A DNA stretch of 37,006 bases from Bifidobacterium tissieri. Lineage in GTDB: Bacteria > Actinomycetota > Actinomycetes > Actinomycetales > Bifidobacteriaceae. Of the stretch, positions 15,683-25,660 are shown piece after piece. The translations under genes were made by a program, and so were the position numbers. The notes under the pieces are model-generated. The model was given only the letters and a program-made list of their open reading frames with translations. It was not told the origin of the DNA and did no database searches. The stretch is taken from contig NZ_MWWV01000024.1 of NCBI RefSeq assembly GCF_002259645.1, positions 1 through 37,006 of the forward strand, written 5' to 3'. Each line of letters begins with the position of its first letter. The stretch's first letter is position 1.

Positions 15683-16384
15683 ATGCCGTATATCGAATTC
15701 AATGACGTGACCAAGCAATACGGTTCCGAGGACACGGCGATTCTGGCGCTCGACAAGGCGTCATTCCAGGTGGAGAAGGGCGAGCTGGCCGTGGTGCTCG
15801 GCGCGTCCGGAGCGGGCAAGACCACCGCGCTCAACATTCTCGGCGGCATGGATCGCGCCACATCCGGTACGGTTCGCGTGGACGGTCGTGACATCACCGC
15901 ATGCACCGAGAACGAGCTCGTCGACTACCGACGGTTCGACGTCGGATTCGTGTTCCAGTTCTACAATCTCGTTCCCAATCTCACCGCGCTGGAAAACGTG
16001 GAGCTGGCCTCGCAGATCTGCGAGCATGCGTTGGATGCCACGACGACACTCGCCAAGGTGGGATTGGAGCACCGCATGGCGAACTTCCCCTCGCAACTGT
16101 CCGGAGGCGAGCAGCAGCGTGTCTCGATCGCCAGGGCATTGGCCAAGAACCCCAAACTGCTGCTCTGCGACGAGCCGACAGGCGCGCTCGACTACGCCAC
16201 CGGCAAGCAGATTCTCCAGCTGCTGCAGGACACCTGTCGCAACGATGGCATCACCGTCGTGCTCATCACCCACAATTCCGCGCTCGCCCCCATGGCCGAT
16301 CGATTGATCCGCTTCCGCTCGGGCACCGTCACCGACATGATGGTCAATCCCGATCCCACGCCCATCGCCGACATCGAATGGTGA
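15683..16384 (+). CDS. ABC transporter ATP-binding protein (LolD/MacB type)
   Basis: 233 residues from ATG 15683, with GGAGG seven bases upstream; the longer open frame has no ribosome-binding site. Walker A is GASGAGKT (40-47), the signature [14 protein letters not shown] starts at 139, and Walker [13 protein letters not shown] is at 159-170, with the switch histidine in [24 protein letters not shown] is typical of the MacB/LolD/FtsE branch. It partners the FtsX-type permease encoded 10 bp downstream. Such pairs are mechanotransmission ABC systems for export or peptide resistance. Confidence 0.93.
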   Translation: MPYIEFNDVTKQYGSEDTAILALDKASFQVEKGELAVVLGASGAGKTTALNILGGMDRATSGTVRVDGRDITACTENELVDYRRFDVGFVFQFYNLVPNLTALENVELASQICEHALDATTTLAKVGLEHRMANFPSQLSGGEQQRVSIARALAKNPKLLLCDEPTGALDYATGKQILQLLQDTCRNDGITVVLITHNSALAPMADRLIRFRSGTVTDMMVNPDPTPIADIEW

Positions 16385-16394
16385 GGTGAGCCCG

Positions 16395-19300
16395 ATGACC
16401 ATACCAGCGAGAACCTCGCGGAAACCCGCGCCTCGCCGCAAGCCGGCGCATTCGGCGGCGTCACGCAGACGTCCGGTCGTCAACACCGCGTTCGCCAAGG
16501 ACATCCGCCGTACGATCGCGCACAACGGCAAACGGTTCATCTCGATTCTCATCATCACCGCGCTAGGCGTCACCATGGCCACCGGACTGCATGCGGCTTG
16601 CCTGGATCTGCTGCGGTCCGCCGACTCGTTCTTCGACGGGCAGCATCTCTATGACGTGTCCGTGGTCTCCACGCTGGGACTCACCGATGATGACATCACC
16701 GCACTGGCCAAGGTCAAGGGCGCGGAGAACGTGCGCGGGGGACGTTCGGAAGAGGCCAACGTCAGCGTGAACGGCGACACGGCCACGGCGACGCTGAGCC
16801 AGATCGTCACCGGCTTCAACACCCCGTACGTGCTCGATGGGCGACTGCCCGACAATGATCATGAGACGGTGACCACCAGCGCATACCTCAACAACAGCGG
16901 CGCGAAAATCGGCGATACGGTCAGTTTCACCAATGCGGCAAACGACACGAACACGGCCGGGGACTCCGTCGGATTCGATGACGGTTCCGGTACGAACGAG
17001 ATCTTCTCCCGACACGACTACACGATCGTCGGCACGGTGATCGACCCGACCAACACCAACAACAGTGAAGGGGCCACCGCGTTCCGTGACACGTCGTCCG
17101 TGCCCGACTACACGTTCTTCATGACCGACGCGGCGGTGAATGCCGACGCCAGAGACGTATACACGGCTGCCTACGTCAGCGTATCCGGAGCGAGTGCGGA
17201 GCGTGCCTATTCCGACGCCTACACCACTCGCGTGGACACGGTGAAGAACGCGATCGTCGACATTCAGTCCGACCGAGAACAGACCCGTACCACGTCGATC
17301 AAGGACAAGGCCACCGCCACCGTGGACGACGAGGAGCGGAAGGCCAACGACGAACTCGGCAAGGCCCAGGCGCAGATCGATGACGCGCGCAACGAACTTG
17401 CCGACCGCCAGCGTCAGATCGATACGCAGGAAGCCCAGCTGGACGCGCAGGAAAAGCAGCTTCAGGCAGCCCGATCACAGCAGAGCGCCGGTAGAAGCGC
17501 CAGCCCGACCGCAGAATCCGAAGCTGAATCCGAACCCGCCGACGAAACCAGTGCCGCACAGGCCCAGGCGCAAATGCAGGCCGCGCAGGCCCAGGCCGAA
17601 GCCGCCGCGCACCGAATCGCCGAAGGACGGGCGCAGATCAAGGACGCCAGGCAGCAGATCGCCGACGCGCAGAGCAAGCTCGACTCCCAGCAGAGCGAAC
17701 TCGATCAGAACAAGGCGGAAGCCCAGCAGAAGATCGCCGACGCGCGCGTCGAGGTGGACAAGATCGAACCAGCCCGCTGGTACGTGCGCGACCGCATGGC
17801 GCTCGGCGGCTATTCCAGCATCGACAGCGACACCAAATCCATCAACGCCATCGGCACCGTATTCCCCGTCATGTTCCTGCTCGTGGCCGTGCTCATCAGT
17901 CTCACCGCCATCACCCGCATGGTGGAGGAGGAGCGCGGACTGATCGGCACATACAAGGCGCTTGGCTATCGTCGCGGCGAGATCCTCCGCAAATACGTGA
18001 TCTACGCGTTGCTCGCATGCCTCGCCGGCGGGCTGCTTGGCGATCTTCTCGGCTTCATCGCCATGCCCAAGATCATCTTCTCAATCTTCGAGACCATGTA
18101 CCTGCTGCCCGCATTCACCCTGCACTTCGACTGGCTGTACGGCGTGGCGGGCATCGCCCTGTTCGTCGTCGCCATCGTCGGCAGCGCGATTCTGGCATGT
18201 CGCAGTGAACTCAGACTCAGCCCGGCCGCGCTCATGCGGCCCAAGGCCCCTCGCGCCGGCAAACGCATCCTGCTCGAACGCATCGGATTCATCTGGAAAC
18301 GCATGTCGTTCCTCAACAAGGTGACCGCACGCAACCTGTTCCGATACAAGTCCCGCGCATTCATGACCATCGCCGGCATCATGGGCTGCACCATGCTGCT
18401 CATGTGCGGATTCGCCATCAAGGACTCCGTGGTGGAGCTTTCGCCCAGCCAATACGGCGGCGTCTACGAATACGATCTCATGGCCGTGACGAATGACGGC
18501 GACCATGATGCCGCACTCAACGAACTGAGCACGAACAACCGGGTCAAGGACGTACAATCCGTACGCATCGACTCCGGCACGGTGAACGCCATCAACGGCA
18601 ACCGCGAGGAAAGCGTACAGATCCTGGTCGTGCCCAGGGCCGGCGATATCAGCGGATACATCAACCTTCGTGAAGCGCAGAGCGACTACAGCGCCGCAGT
18701 CGGCGGGGGAGCGCCGGTGACGCTCACCGACACTGGCGTGGCCATCACCAAGAACGCGCAGCAGATGCTCGACCTGACGGAAGGCGGCAAGGCCCATCTC
18801 AAGGATTCCTCCCTCAACGGCGTGGACGTGACCGTCGACTCGGTGGTCGAAAACTATCTGGGCAACACCGTGTACATGACACAGCCACTGTACGAGAAGC
18901 TGTTCGGCGACTACAAGGCCAACGGCATGCTCGCCCACCTCAACGGCGATGCGGACGCGCAGATCGGATTCACCACTGATCTGCGGCACGATAGCCGCTA
19001 CCTGTCCGTGACCGGCACCGCCGAACTCGTACGGGACTTCGCCAAGAACTTCACGCTCATCAACACCGTGGTCTACGTACTGCTCGTACTCGCCGGCGCG
19101 CTCGCCTTCGTGGTGCTGTTCACGCTCGGCACTACGAATATCTCCGAACGGCAGCGGGAACTTGCCACCATCAAGGTGCTGGGATTCCGCAAGCGGGAAG
19201 TGCGGCATTATGTGAACAAGGAGATGATCATCCTCACCCTTATCGGCGTGGTGTTCGGCCTGCCGTTCGGGCGTCTGGTGGCCGAGGGATTTACTGTGGC

Positions 19301-19460
19301 GCTGCGTATGCCGAGCATGTACTTCGCCGTGCATGCGCATTGGATCAGCTACGTGTATTCCGCTGTGCTGGCGCTTGGCTTCGCGCTGGTGGTTGCGCAG
19401 GTGACCAATCGCATGCTCGACCGCATCGACATGGTCTCCGCGCTGAAGAGTCCCGAGTGA
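16395..19460 (+). CDS. FtsX-like ABC permease with long extracytoplasmic coiled coil
   Basis: 1021 residues from ATG 16395 (GAGGTGAG upstream; GTG 16386 would add three residues). Layout: basic N-terminus, membrane segment at about 43-66, a large extracytoplasmic region, an Ala/Gln/Asp-rich coiled coil at about 308-458 interrupted by a Ser/Glu-rich linker, an FtsX block of three membrane segments at about 480-610, a second extracytoplasmic domain, and a final FtsX block at about 885-1015. The whole is a single-chain duplicated permease, so it works with a dimer of the upstream ATPase. The substrate is unknown; the TetR gene next door suggests induction by a toxic or membrane-active compound. 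Confidence 0.9.
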   Translation: MTIPARTSRKPAPRRKPAHSAASRRRPVVNTAFAKDIRRTIAHNGKRFISILIITALGVTMATGLHAACLDLLRSADSFFDGQHLYDVSVVSTLGLTDDDITALAKVKGAENVRGGRSEEANVSVNGDTATATLSQIVTGFNTPYVLDGRLPDNDHETVTTSAYLNNSGAKIGDTVSFTNAANDTNTAGDSVGFDDGSGTNEIFSRHDYTIVGTVIDPTNTNNSEGATAFRDTSSVPDYTFFMTDAAVNADARDVYTAAYVSVSGASAERAYSDAYTTRVDTVKNAIVDIQSDREQTRTTSIKDKATATVDDEERKANDELGKAQAQIDDARNELADRQRQIDTQEAQLDAQEKQLQAARSQQSAGRSASPTAESEAESEPADETSAAQAQAQMQAAQAQAEAAAHRIAEGRAQIKDARQQIADAQSKLDSQQSELDQNKAEAQQKIADARVEVDKIEPARWYVRDRMALGGYSSIDSDTKSINAIGTVFPVMFLLVAVLISLTAITRMVEEERGLIGTYKALGYRRGEILRKYVIYALLACLAGGLLGDLLGFIAMPKIIFSIFETMYLLPAFTLHFDWLYGVAGIALFVVAIVGSAILACRSELRLSPAALMRPKAPRAGKRILLERIGFIWKRMSFLNKVTARNLFRYKSRAFMTIAGIMGCTMLLMCGFAIKDSVVELSPSQYGGVYEYDLMAVTNDGDHDAALNELSTNNRVKDVQSVRIDSGTVNAINGNREESVQILVVPRAGDISGYINLREAQSDYSAAVGGGAPVTLTDTGVAITKNAQQMLDLTEGGKAHLKDSSLNGVDVTVDSVVENYLGNTVYMTQPLYEKLFGDYKANGMLAHLNGDADAQIGFTTDLRHDSRYLSVTGTAELVRDFAKNFTLINTVVYVLLVLAGALAFVVLFTLGTTNISERQRELATIKVLGFRKREVRHYVNKEMIILTLIGVVFGLPFGRLVAEGFTVALRMPSMYFAVHAHWISYVYSAVLALGFALVVAQVTNRMLDRIDMVSALKSPE

Positions 19461-19547
19461 TGTTTCTCACAGCCCGGAAATCACGCGTGCCGCCATATTG
19501 CGGAGTAGGCTTGATCTTGGCTGTATCGAACGTGAAAGGATTGCATT

Positions 19548-19952
19548 ATGGCAACGCTCACCGCTGAGATGAAGACCTTCATCGAGAACAATCTGGGCTG
19601 GATCGCCACCCAGAACGAGGACGGCACCCTGGACCTCGGTCCGAAGATGTCGCTCTTCGTACTGGACGACAACCACATCGCCTACCACGAGCGCACCGCA
19701 GGTCAGGCATACAAGAACCTGCAGGCCAACGGCAAGCTGGTCATCGCCTTCGCCAACCTCGCGGAGAAGAAGGGCTACCGTTTCCGTGGCAACGTGGTGC
19801 TGCACACCGACGACGCCATCTACGAGGAGCAGGTGAAGGTGGCCGAGGAGAAGGGCACCAAGAAGCCCGCCGCCATTCCGGTGCTCGAGATCACCGAGAT
19901 CGAGGACCTCGCCTCCGGACCGAACGCCGGCAAGACCATCGTCAAGGACTGA
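19548..19952 (+). CDS. Pyridoxamine 5'-phosphate oxidase-like flavoprotein (PPOX family)
   Basis: 134 residues with AAAGGA before ATG. The pattern LGWIATQNEDGTLDLGPKMSLFVLDDNHIAYH is a split-barrel FMN-binding fold: an N-terminal helix, then strands that bind flavin phosphate. Similar small proteins reduce or bind F420/FMN ligands or haem; a true PdxH role is unlikely at this size. It is 87 bp downstream of the permease, with its own leader, and ends before a terminator. Confidence 0.78.
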   Translation: MATLTAEMKTFIENNLGWIATQNEDGTLDLGPKMSLFVLDDNHIAYHERTAGQAYKNLQANGKLVIAFANLAEKKGYRFRGNVVLHTDDAIYEEQVKVAEEKGTKKPAAIPVLEITEIEDLASGPNAGKTIVKD

Positions 19953-20022
19953 AAAGGCCTGAGCTTGGTGTGCTGAGTATTCGGTTTTTCTGAGTACTCT
20001 GAGTAATTCATACTGTGTTGCA

Positions 20023-20060
20023 GGGCGGAACGGCAGACGGAAGTCGCCGGTCCGCCCTTG
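20023..20060 (+). terminator. Terminator after PPOX gene
   Basis: GGGCGGAACGGC (20023-20034) pairs with GCCGGTCCGCCC (20046-20057) with one mismatch, followed by TTG and a T-rich stretch. It separates the PPOX gene from the convergent PH-domain gene. The bases before it contain three direct copies of CTGAGTA (from about 19974). Confidence 0.65.
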
Positions 20061-20084
20061 TCATATTTCAATGCGCTTATGCGT

Positions 20085-21728
20085 TTAATCGTGGAGTGTG
20101 TCGATACGTGCCGCTTCACACCGGGCCTTCGCCTTCCCGTTGTTTGACACATGCCTGACGTGCATGGCCCAGTCATGCAGGTATTGGGCGTCGACGGTAC
20201 GGATTGCGGTGAACCGCAGTTCCGAATAACCGTTCGTGACGAACACGGGCATGGTCATGGATTCCACGCCGGCGGCGAGCCGCCATGGATAGATGCGGCG
20301 TCGTACATTCTGGATCCGGGTCCGTGTCGTGAACATGGTGACGAAGCCGAGTCCGCGGGCCCCGGTGACGACGATGCGGTCGCCGCCGAGCAGCGCATAT
20401 CCCTCCGTACGCAGTTTCAGCCAACGTCGTGCACACGCATAGGCACCGACGGCAGCCGGAAGCGGCAGAAGCCATGGCAGCCAGGGCACCGAGATGATGG
20501 CGATCATGACGGCGGTCGCCGTGCCCAGCGTGCCGATGACGGTCAGCGTTATGGGCATCGTCAGCAGATACCGTCCCAGTCCGTGTGCCGTGCGCGTCGC
20601 CGGAGGAACGTGAAGATTCCACTCGGGCAGTATGACCGCCAGTGTCGCATACAAGCGGTCGTCCGCAACGACCGGCAGAATGCCGCCAGCCGACATCGCG
20701 GCCAGTTCGTCGTCATCGGCACCGGATGTGGTGAGACCGACTTGAACCGAACTGAGATGCAACGCCCTGCGCAACACCGATTGATGAATCGTCACGGTCT
20801 GCACATGACCGACCGGAATGGTGAACGAGCGTCGGGTGAAGAATCCGCGAACGATGATCAGATCATCACCGCGACGCCACACCTCGAATCGGTAATACAG
20901 CATCAGCGATTTGACGATGCTGATGGCCAGTATCATCAGCAGTCCCGTGGCTATCGTGATGATCATGCTCAGCGTGCTGCTGGAGGAGAAGCGGATGATC
21001 GACTCCTGTGCCGAGTAGAACATCTTCCTGGGAAGCAGATCCTCCAGATTCTGCGCGAATCCGTACAGTACGAGTAACGCTGCGAGGAATTCCAGATCAG
21101 TGAGCGCGAACAGCACCGTATCGCGTACCGATGCACGAAACGCCAGTCTGCCGGCGTCTTCGTGGACAACGGTTCGACGAACGGTCTCATGATCGTCATA
21201 CTCGACGTCGTGCCGATCCTCGCGGGTGGATTCGACGGACACGGCCTGCCTGCGCAGCCGTTCCAGCTGCGTGCCCACCGATTGCGGTACCGCCGTGAGT
21301 GTGATGGATGATCCGTTGGATATGCCGCCCGATTCGACGGCGACGCTGACCAGTCCGAACGGCCGAAGAACGAACGGCGTGGTGATGTTGATCGTGTGGA
21401 TGCGATCGTAGGCGATGGTGGTGCGTACCGTGTTGAGGATGCCCACCTCCATCGTGATGCCATCGTCGTTAAGACGATACCGTTTTCTCGACCATGCCAC
21501 GATCCTGATTACGGCCATGCCCAGCAGAGTGGCCGCCACGGCCAGACGGATGGCGTGTCGCGGCATCCGCAGCCATGAGGTCATCACCAGCAGTGACACC
21601 ATCGTGCCGATGATGGACCGGGCCCGTTCGGTGATGTCGATCACCAGCGACAGTGGATGCATACGGTGCCAGTCGGCCGATTCGTCGTGTAGCCGCACTG
21701 GCGTTGTCGGCGGATGCGGTGCCGTCAT
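20085..21728 (-). CDS. Membrane protein with bacterial PH domains (YdbT-like)
   Basis: 547 residues. It has about six membrane segments in three pairs, each followed by a bPH2 (DUF304) domain: the first at about 80-130 (YRLNDDGITMEVGILNTVRTT, described in part), a second after residue 270 (DDLIIVRGFFTRRSFTIPVGHVQ) and a third near the C-terminus. This is the YdbT architecture of Bacillus, whose partner is YdbS. Its start overlaps the upstream gene by four bases (ATGA), so the two are coupled. In Bacillus, ydbS/ydbT give some resistance to bacteriocins; here the function is not known. Confidence 0.82.
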   Translation of the reverse strand: MTAPHPPTTPVRLHDESADWHRMHPLSLVIDITERARSIIGTMVSLLVMTSWLRMPRHAIRLAVAATLLGMAVIRIVAWSRKRYRLNDDGITMEVGILNTVRTTIAYDRIHTINITTPFVLRPFGLVSVAVESGGISNGSSITLTAVPQSVGTQLERLRRQAVSVESTREDRHDVEYDDHETVRRTVVHEDAGRLAFRASVRDTVLFALTDLEFLAALLVLYGFAQNLEDLLPRKMFYSAQESIIRFSSSSTLSMIITIATGLLMILAISIVKSLMLYYRFEVWRRGDDLIIVRGFFTRRSFTIPVGHVQTVTIHQSVLRRALHLSSVQVGLTTSGADDDELAAMSAGGILPVVADDRLYATLAVILPEWNLHVPPATRTAHGLGRYLLTMPITLTVIGTLGTATAVMIAIISVPWLPWLLPLPAAVGAYACARRWLKLRTEGYALLGGDRIVVTGARGLGFVTMFTTRTRIQNVRRRIYPWRLAAGVESMTMPVFVTNGYSELRFTAIRTVDAQYLHDWAMHVRHVSNNGKAKARCEAARIDTLHD

Positions 21729-22282
21729 ACGTCGTCCTTCGACGTCAGCACCCGCATGCTGATCTGATTCACGATCGAGGTGGCGCAGTCATCATCGAGC
21801 GCCGCGATCTCATGTTCGTCCACGGCGGTATGGAGCTCCACCGCGGTAAGGGAGAAGCGTCGCAGCAACGGCCCCTGTTTGGTCGTCACATGCTGTATGC
21901 GGTTGTAGGGGATCGTCGTGGTGGTGCGCAACAGCCATCCCTTGTGCAGCATCACATCATGGGGGCCGATCGAGTATCGGTTGAATGCGTAGGCGTACCG
22001 GATCCGCAGCGGCTGCGTGGCAAGATCAGCCATCAGCATCACGACGGCGACCATCAGCACAGGACCATGCCAGAACGTCCACCACCCGGCAAGATGACTG
22101 ATCAGCGCGACGATGCCACAACCGAGAGCGCCGGAACAGTCCCTGATCGCCGACCGCAGCAGCCATACGCGCTTCACCGATGCAGGCAGACTCGTCCATG
22201 GGCGTTCCCCCTCCGACGGAGCGGATTCCATCGTGGTGTCTGTGGAATCGTCTCCGGCCACGGTGTGCATGGCGTCGTGCAT
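21725..22282 (-). CDS. Small membrane protein with bacterial PH domain (YdbS-like)
   Basis: 185 residues from ATG 22282, which has a perfect AGGAGG five bases upstream; an open extension to 22342 has none. Two membrane segments (about 55-95) are followed by a bPH2 domain (YAFNRYSIGPHDVMLHKGW, then IPYNRIQHVTTKQGPLLRRF). It is first in a two-gene operon with the larger YdbT-like protein. Confidence 0.82.
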   Translation of the reverse strand: MHDAMHTVAGDDSTDTTMESAPSEGERPWTSLPASVKRVWLLRSAIRDCSGALGCGIVALISHLAGWWTFWHGPVLMVAVVMLMADLATQPLRIRYAYAFNRYSIGPHDVMLHKGWLLRTTTTIPYNRIQHVTTKQGPLLRRFSLTAVELHTAVDEHEIAALDDDCATSIVNQISMRVLTSKDDV

Positions 22283-22406
22283 GATCGCCTCCTTCCGCGA
22301 CTCAGCGTAGCAGGGGACCGTCCGGATTACGTGTCTGGGCATCGAAGGGCGTTGATAATCTGAGAAGGAATGGGACGTGACGCGCTACGTGCAAAGGGAG
22401 ACGAGT

Positions 22407-23204
22407 ATGGACCATCAGATCAAGGCCGTGTTCTTCGACATCGACGGCACGCTCACCAGCTTCAAGACCCACGAGGTGCCCCAATCCACCAAAGACGCCA
22501 TCGAGGAACTCAAGGGCAAGGGCATCAAGGTGTTCATCGCCACAGGACGCGCCCCCTCGCAGATGAAGATCGTCACCGCCCGGCTCGGTATCGATTTCGA
22601 CGGCTATATGACCATGACCGGCCAGTACTGCTTCGATGATCATGGATTCCTTAAAACGCATGACATCGACAAGACCGATCTGCGCATCTTCCTCGACTAT
22701 CTCGCCGACCATCCGCAGGTCGGCGCGAACTTCGCCGAAGAGGATTACGTGTACTTCAATCAGATCAACGAGATCATCCGCAACCAGTACGCAGGTCTTG
22801 GCGCCACGGCACCCTCGCTGGTGATCGACGACGTCAACCGCGTGTTCAGCCATCCCACCTACCAGTTCAGCGCATTCGTCAAGGAGGACGAGGAACGACG
22901 TATCGTCGATCTGCTGCCCGGATGCCGTTCGGTGCGGTGGCATCCCGCGTTCTGTGATTTCATTCCGGCGGACGGCGGCAAGCCGGCCGGCATCAAGGCG
23001 TTCATGGAACTGTACGGGTTCGAGCGCGAGGAATGCATGGCGTTCGGCGACGGCGGCAATGACGCGGACATGCTCGCCTACGCCGGAATCGGCGTGGCCA
23101 TGGGCAACGGCGGTGAATTGGCGAAGGCCTCGGCCGACTATATCACCGCGGATGTGGATGACGACGGCATCCTCAAGGCGTTGCAGCACTTCCATGTGCT
23201 CTAG
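22407..23204 (+). CDS. HAD-superfamily phosphatase, Cof subfamily
   Basis: 265 residues from ATG 22407, with AAAGGGAG upstream. HAD motif I FFDIDGTL gives the nucleophile and acid/base aspartates; motif II is ATGRA, the lysine is in GGKPAGIK, and motif IV is FGDGGNDADML. The C2-type cap between motifs II and III marks the Cof/YbiV group, which act on sugar phosphates or cofactor phosphates. The substrate cannot be told. It is a single gene ending at a shared terminator. Confidence 0.9.
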   Translation: MDHQIKAVFFDIDGTLTSFKTHEVPQSTKDAIEELKGKGIKVFIATGRAPSQMKIVTARLGIDFDGYMTMTGQYCFDDHGFLKTHDIDKTDLRIFLDYLADHPQVGANFAEEDYVYFNQINEIIRNQYAGLGATAPSLVIDDVNRVFSHPTYQFSAFVKEDEERRIVDLLPGCRSVRWHPAFCDFIPADGGKPAGIKAFMELYGFEREECMAFGDGGNDADMLAYAGIGVAMGNGGELAKASADYITADVDDDGILKALQHFHVL

Positions 23205-23295
23205 GGCCGATCGGCCGATCCGAATCTGGGCGGCCATTCGGGAGCCTGACCGACTGCCGGCCCGTACATAACGCATATAACGCATATACCTACCA

Positions 23296-23333
23296 TTGGT
23301 GCCCGGCCTCCGTCCGTGGAGACCGGGCACCAA
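23296..23333. terminator. Bidirectional hairpin between HAD and VOC genes
   Basis: Two 16-base arms (TTGGTGCCCGGCCTCC and its near-perfect inverse) with a 6-nt loop and one mismatch. It lies between two convergent genes, so it probably ends transcription from both. The T-runs are short. Just upstream, ATAACGCAT is tandemly repeated. Confidence 0.7.
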
Positions 23334-23394
23334 CTCGATGTGTGGCGGGCGTGACCCGTGGTCATGATGACGAATGATCACGCCGGATCCGACA

Positions 23395-23748
23395 TCAGTG
23401 CTTGCACGCCTCGATGTTGTTACCCTCCGGATCGTGCACGAACGCCGCATAATACGTCGGACCGTAGTTCGGGCGGGGGCCGGGTTCGCCGTTATCGGTG
23501 CCGCCGGCCGCAAGACCAGCCGTATGGAACGCCTTGATCGCGTCCTCGTCACCGACGAACGCCACATGAGCAGGCGTCACATCGCCATCCGTCCGGCTCA
23601 CCCAGACGCTGCTGCCATCCGCGGACGCGAACTGCACGGCACCCGGGAACTCCGCACCCTTCGTGTATCCAAGCGGGGCGAGGGCGGCCTCGTAGAACGC
23701 GGCCTCCGTATCGAAGTCCTTCACCTTGATCGTCAGATGATCGAGCAT
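23395..23748 (-). CDS. VOC/glyoxalase-superfamily protein
   Basis: 117 residues from ATG 23748, five bases after AGGAGG (ATG 23751 is too close to that site). LDHLTIKVKDFDTEAAFYEAALAPLG and the C-terminal YYAAFVHDPEGNNIEACKH are typical of the VOC fold; H4 and the closing glutamate are likely metal ligands. Members include glyoxalase I, dioxygenases and antibiotic-binding proteins; which one is not decided. Confidence 0.85.
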   Translation of the reverse strand: MLDHLTIKVKDFDTEAAFYEAALAPLGYTKGAEFPGAVQFASADGSSVWVSRTDGDVTPAHVAFVGDEDAIKAFHTAGLAAGGTDNGEPGPRPNYGPTYYAAFVHDPEGNNIEACKH

Positions 23749-23935
23749 CATATCCTCCTTCATCGTTGATGGAACGGCCCATTGCTGGAATCCACTACGA
23801 TTCTAGGCACGATCCGTATCGACGCTGCGTATATTCGTTTCGCATGGGCGATTCGCGGAATCTTCGCCACAAAACCGCATCATGGTCGCATAATAGGTGG
23901 GACGGCATTCGACTGGCACGGCAAAGGCGGACGAT

Positions 23936-25606
23936 ATGAGAATGAAGGACAACGGAAACCGACCGATTCTGCAATCAAAGGTCTTCCTCTACGTCACCGA
24001 ATTCTTCTCCGGCATGGCCGTCATGGCCGCCGAACTCGGCGCATCCCGACTGCTCGCCCCTTACTTCTCCAGTTCCCAGATCGTCTGGACCATCATCATC
24101 GGCACCATCATGATCGCGCTCGCCCTGGGCGCCGTAGTCGGCGGCCGGTGGGCCGACAGGAACCCCGACCCCGATCTGCTGTACCGTCGCATCGCCATCG
24201 CCGCCGCGTGGATCGCGCTGATCCCGCTCGTGGGCAAGTACCTGATCCTGCTCATCTCCGGCCTGCTGATCGTCACCGTCTCGACCAACTTCCTTGTGAT
24301 CGCGGCGTTCATCAGCTGCATGGTCATCTTCGTACCACCGCTGTTCCTGCTTGGCACCGTCACGCCGGGACTGGTCAAATTCACCACCGATTCGCTCGAC
24401 GACAACGCCACCATCGTCGGACGGCTGTCCGCATGCAACACGATCGGTTCCATCCTCGGCACGTTCCTGCCCACATTCGTCACCATTCCCGCGGTAGGCA
24501 CGTTCGTCACCTTCCTGATCTTCTCCGGACTGCTGCTCGCCATCGCGTTGGCGTACTTCATCTCCTCGCGCATCAAACCGGTGGTTGGAGCCGTCTGCAC
24601 CGTGCTGTTCATCGGCTCGGCGGTGTTCTCTCCCATGAGCGGATTCGCATTCTGGGAGAACAATCTCGCCTATGAAGGCGAATCCATCTACAACTATCTG
24701 CAGGTCAGGAACCTGTCCGACCGCACCATTCTGTCCACGAACGTGCTGTTCGGCGTGCAGTCCGTCACCATGAAATCCGACGGGCTCACCGGCATGTACT
24801 ACGACACGGCACTGGCCGCGCCGGCGCTCGCCGATCATGCCGGCTCCGCGCTGATCCTCGGCATGGGAACCGGCACCTATGCGCGGCAGCTGCGTCGGTA
24901 CTATCCCGACATGAAGGTGCAGGGAGTGGAGATCGATGGGAAGATCACGCGTCTGGCGGGGGAGTACTTCGACGAGCCGAGCGACATCCCGGTCAGCACC
25001 TACGACGGTCGGGCGTGGCTGGCCGCCAGCGACGAGACCTACGACGTGATCATGGTCGACGCGTATCAGGACATCACGATTCCGTTCCAGATGAGCAGCG
25101 TCGAATTCTTCCGCATGGTGAAGAGCCATCTGAACCCCGGCGGCGTCATGGTGGTGAACATGAACATGATCTCCGACGGCGAGGGGTCGATCAACGAATC
25201 CCTGCAGGCCACTATCGCATCCGTGTTCGGCGGCGGCAATGTGATCACGGCCGATGTGCCGCGGACCACCAACCGCGAACTGTTCGCCAAGACCCAGGGC
25301 GAGGACAAATCGTTCAAGGGCGTGAGCGATCTGGCCAAGGATTCCAAGGCGATCCCGCTGCGGGCCGTCACCTACATCCGCACGCATGACTCCGAGCTTC
25401 GCGACTACATGTCCGATGTGGCCCACCGTTTTGTGAAGGTGGAGGAGCCCGAAGCCGACAGCCCGCTTATCCTCACCGATGACAAGGCCCCAGTGGAACT
25501 GCTTGGCATGCGTGCCATCGACCAGCTCATCGCCGCGGAGGCGGGTCCGTACCGCACGATTCTTAAGGAGCGGGGCATTCAGGGGCTGATCGACGAGGTA
25601 CGCTGA
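23936..25606 (+). CDS. Membrane-fused spermidine-synthase-like protein
   Basis: 556 residues from ATG 23936. The first ~220 residues form about seven hydrophobic segments like half of an MFS transporter (MAAELGASRLLAPYF, then GTIMIALALGAVVGGR). The rest is a Rossmann methyltransferase-like domain with LILGMGTGTYARQL (about 303-316), VQGVEIDGKI, DGRAWLA and IMVDAYQDITIPF, as in spermidine synthases. Polyamine synthesis genes are not nearby, and in such fusions the putrescine aminopropyltransferase activity is generally unproven. It ends just before the infC promoter. Confidence 0.85.
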   Translation: MRMKDNGNRPILQSKVFLYVTEFFSGMAVMAAELGASRLLAPYFSSSQIVWTIIIGTIMIALALGAVVGGRWADRNPDPDLLYRRIAIAAAWIALIPLVGKYLILLISGLLIVTVSTNFLVIAAFISCMVIFVPPLFLLGTVTPGLVKFTTDSLDDNATIVGRLSACNTIGSILGTFLPTFVTIPAVGTFVTFLIFSGLLLAIALAYFISSRIKPVVGAVCTVLFIGSAVFSPMSGFAFWENNLAYEGESIYNYLQVRNLSDRTILSTNVLFGVQSVTMKSDGLTGMYYDTALAAPALADHAGSALILGMGTGTYARQLRRYYPDMKVQGVEIDGKITRLAGEYFDEPSDIPVSTYDGRAWLAASDETYDVIMVDAYQDITIPFQMSSVEFFRMVKSHLNPGGVMVVNMNMISDGEGSINESLQATIASVFGGGNVITADVPRTTNRELFAKTQGEDKSFKGVSDLAKDSKAIPLRAVTYIRTHDSELRDYMSDVAHRFVKVEEPEADSPLILTDDKAPVELLGMRAIDQLIAAEAGPYRTILKERGIQGLIDEVR

Positions 25607-25628
25607 TCGACGACACGCGCCACGCCGG

Positions 25629-25656
25629 TTGCGTAACGGAAAAACTGTGGTACTAT
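25629..25656 (+). promoter_or_regulatory. Promoter of the infC-rpmI-rplT operon
   Basis: TTGCGT (25629-25634) and TACTAT (25651-25656) with a 16-bp spacer. The predicted start at about 25662 gives a 5' leader of roughly 310 nt, much longer than the leaders of other genes here. Confidence 0.65.
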
Positions 25657-25660
25657 CTTC

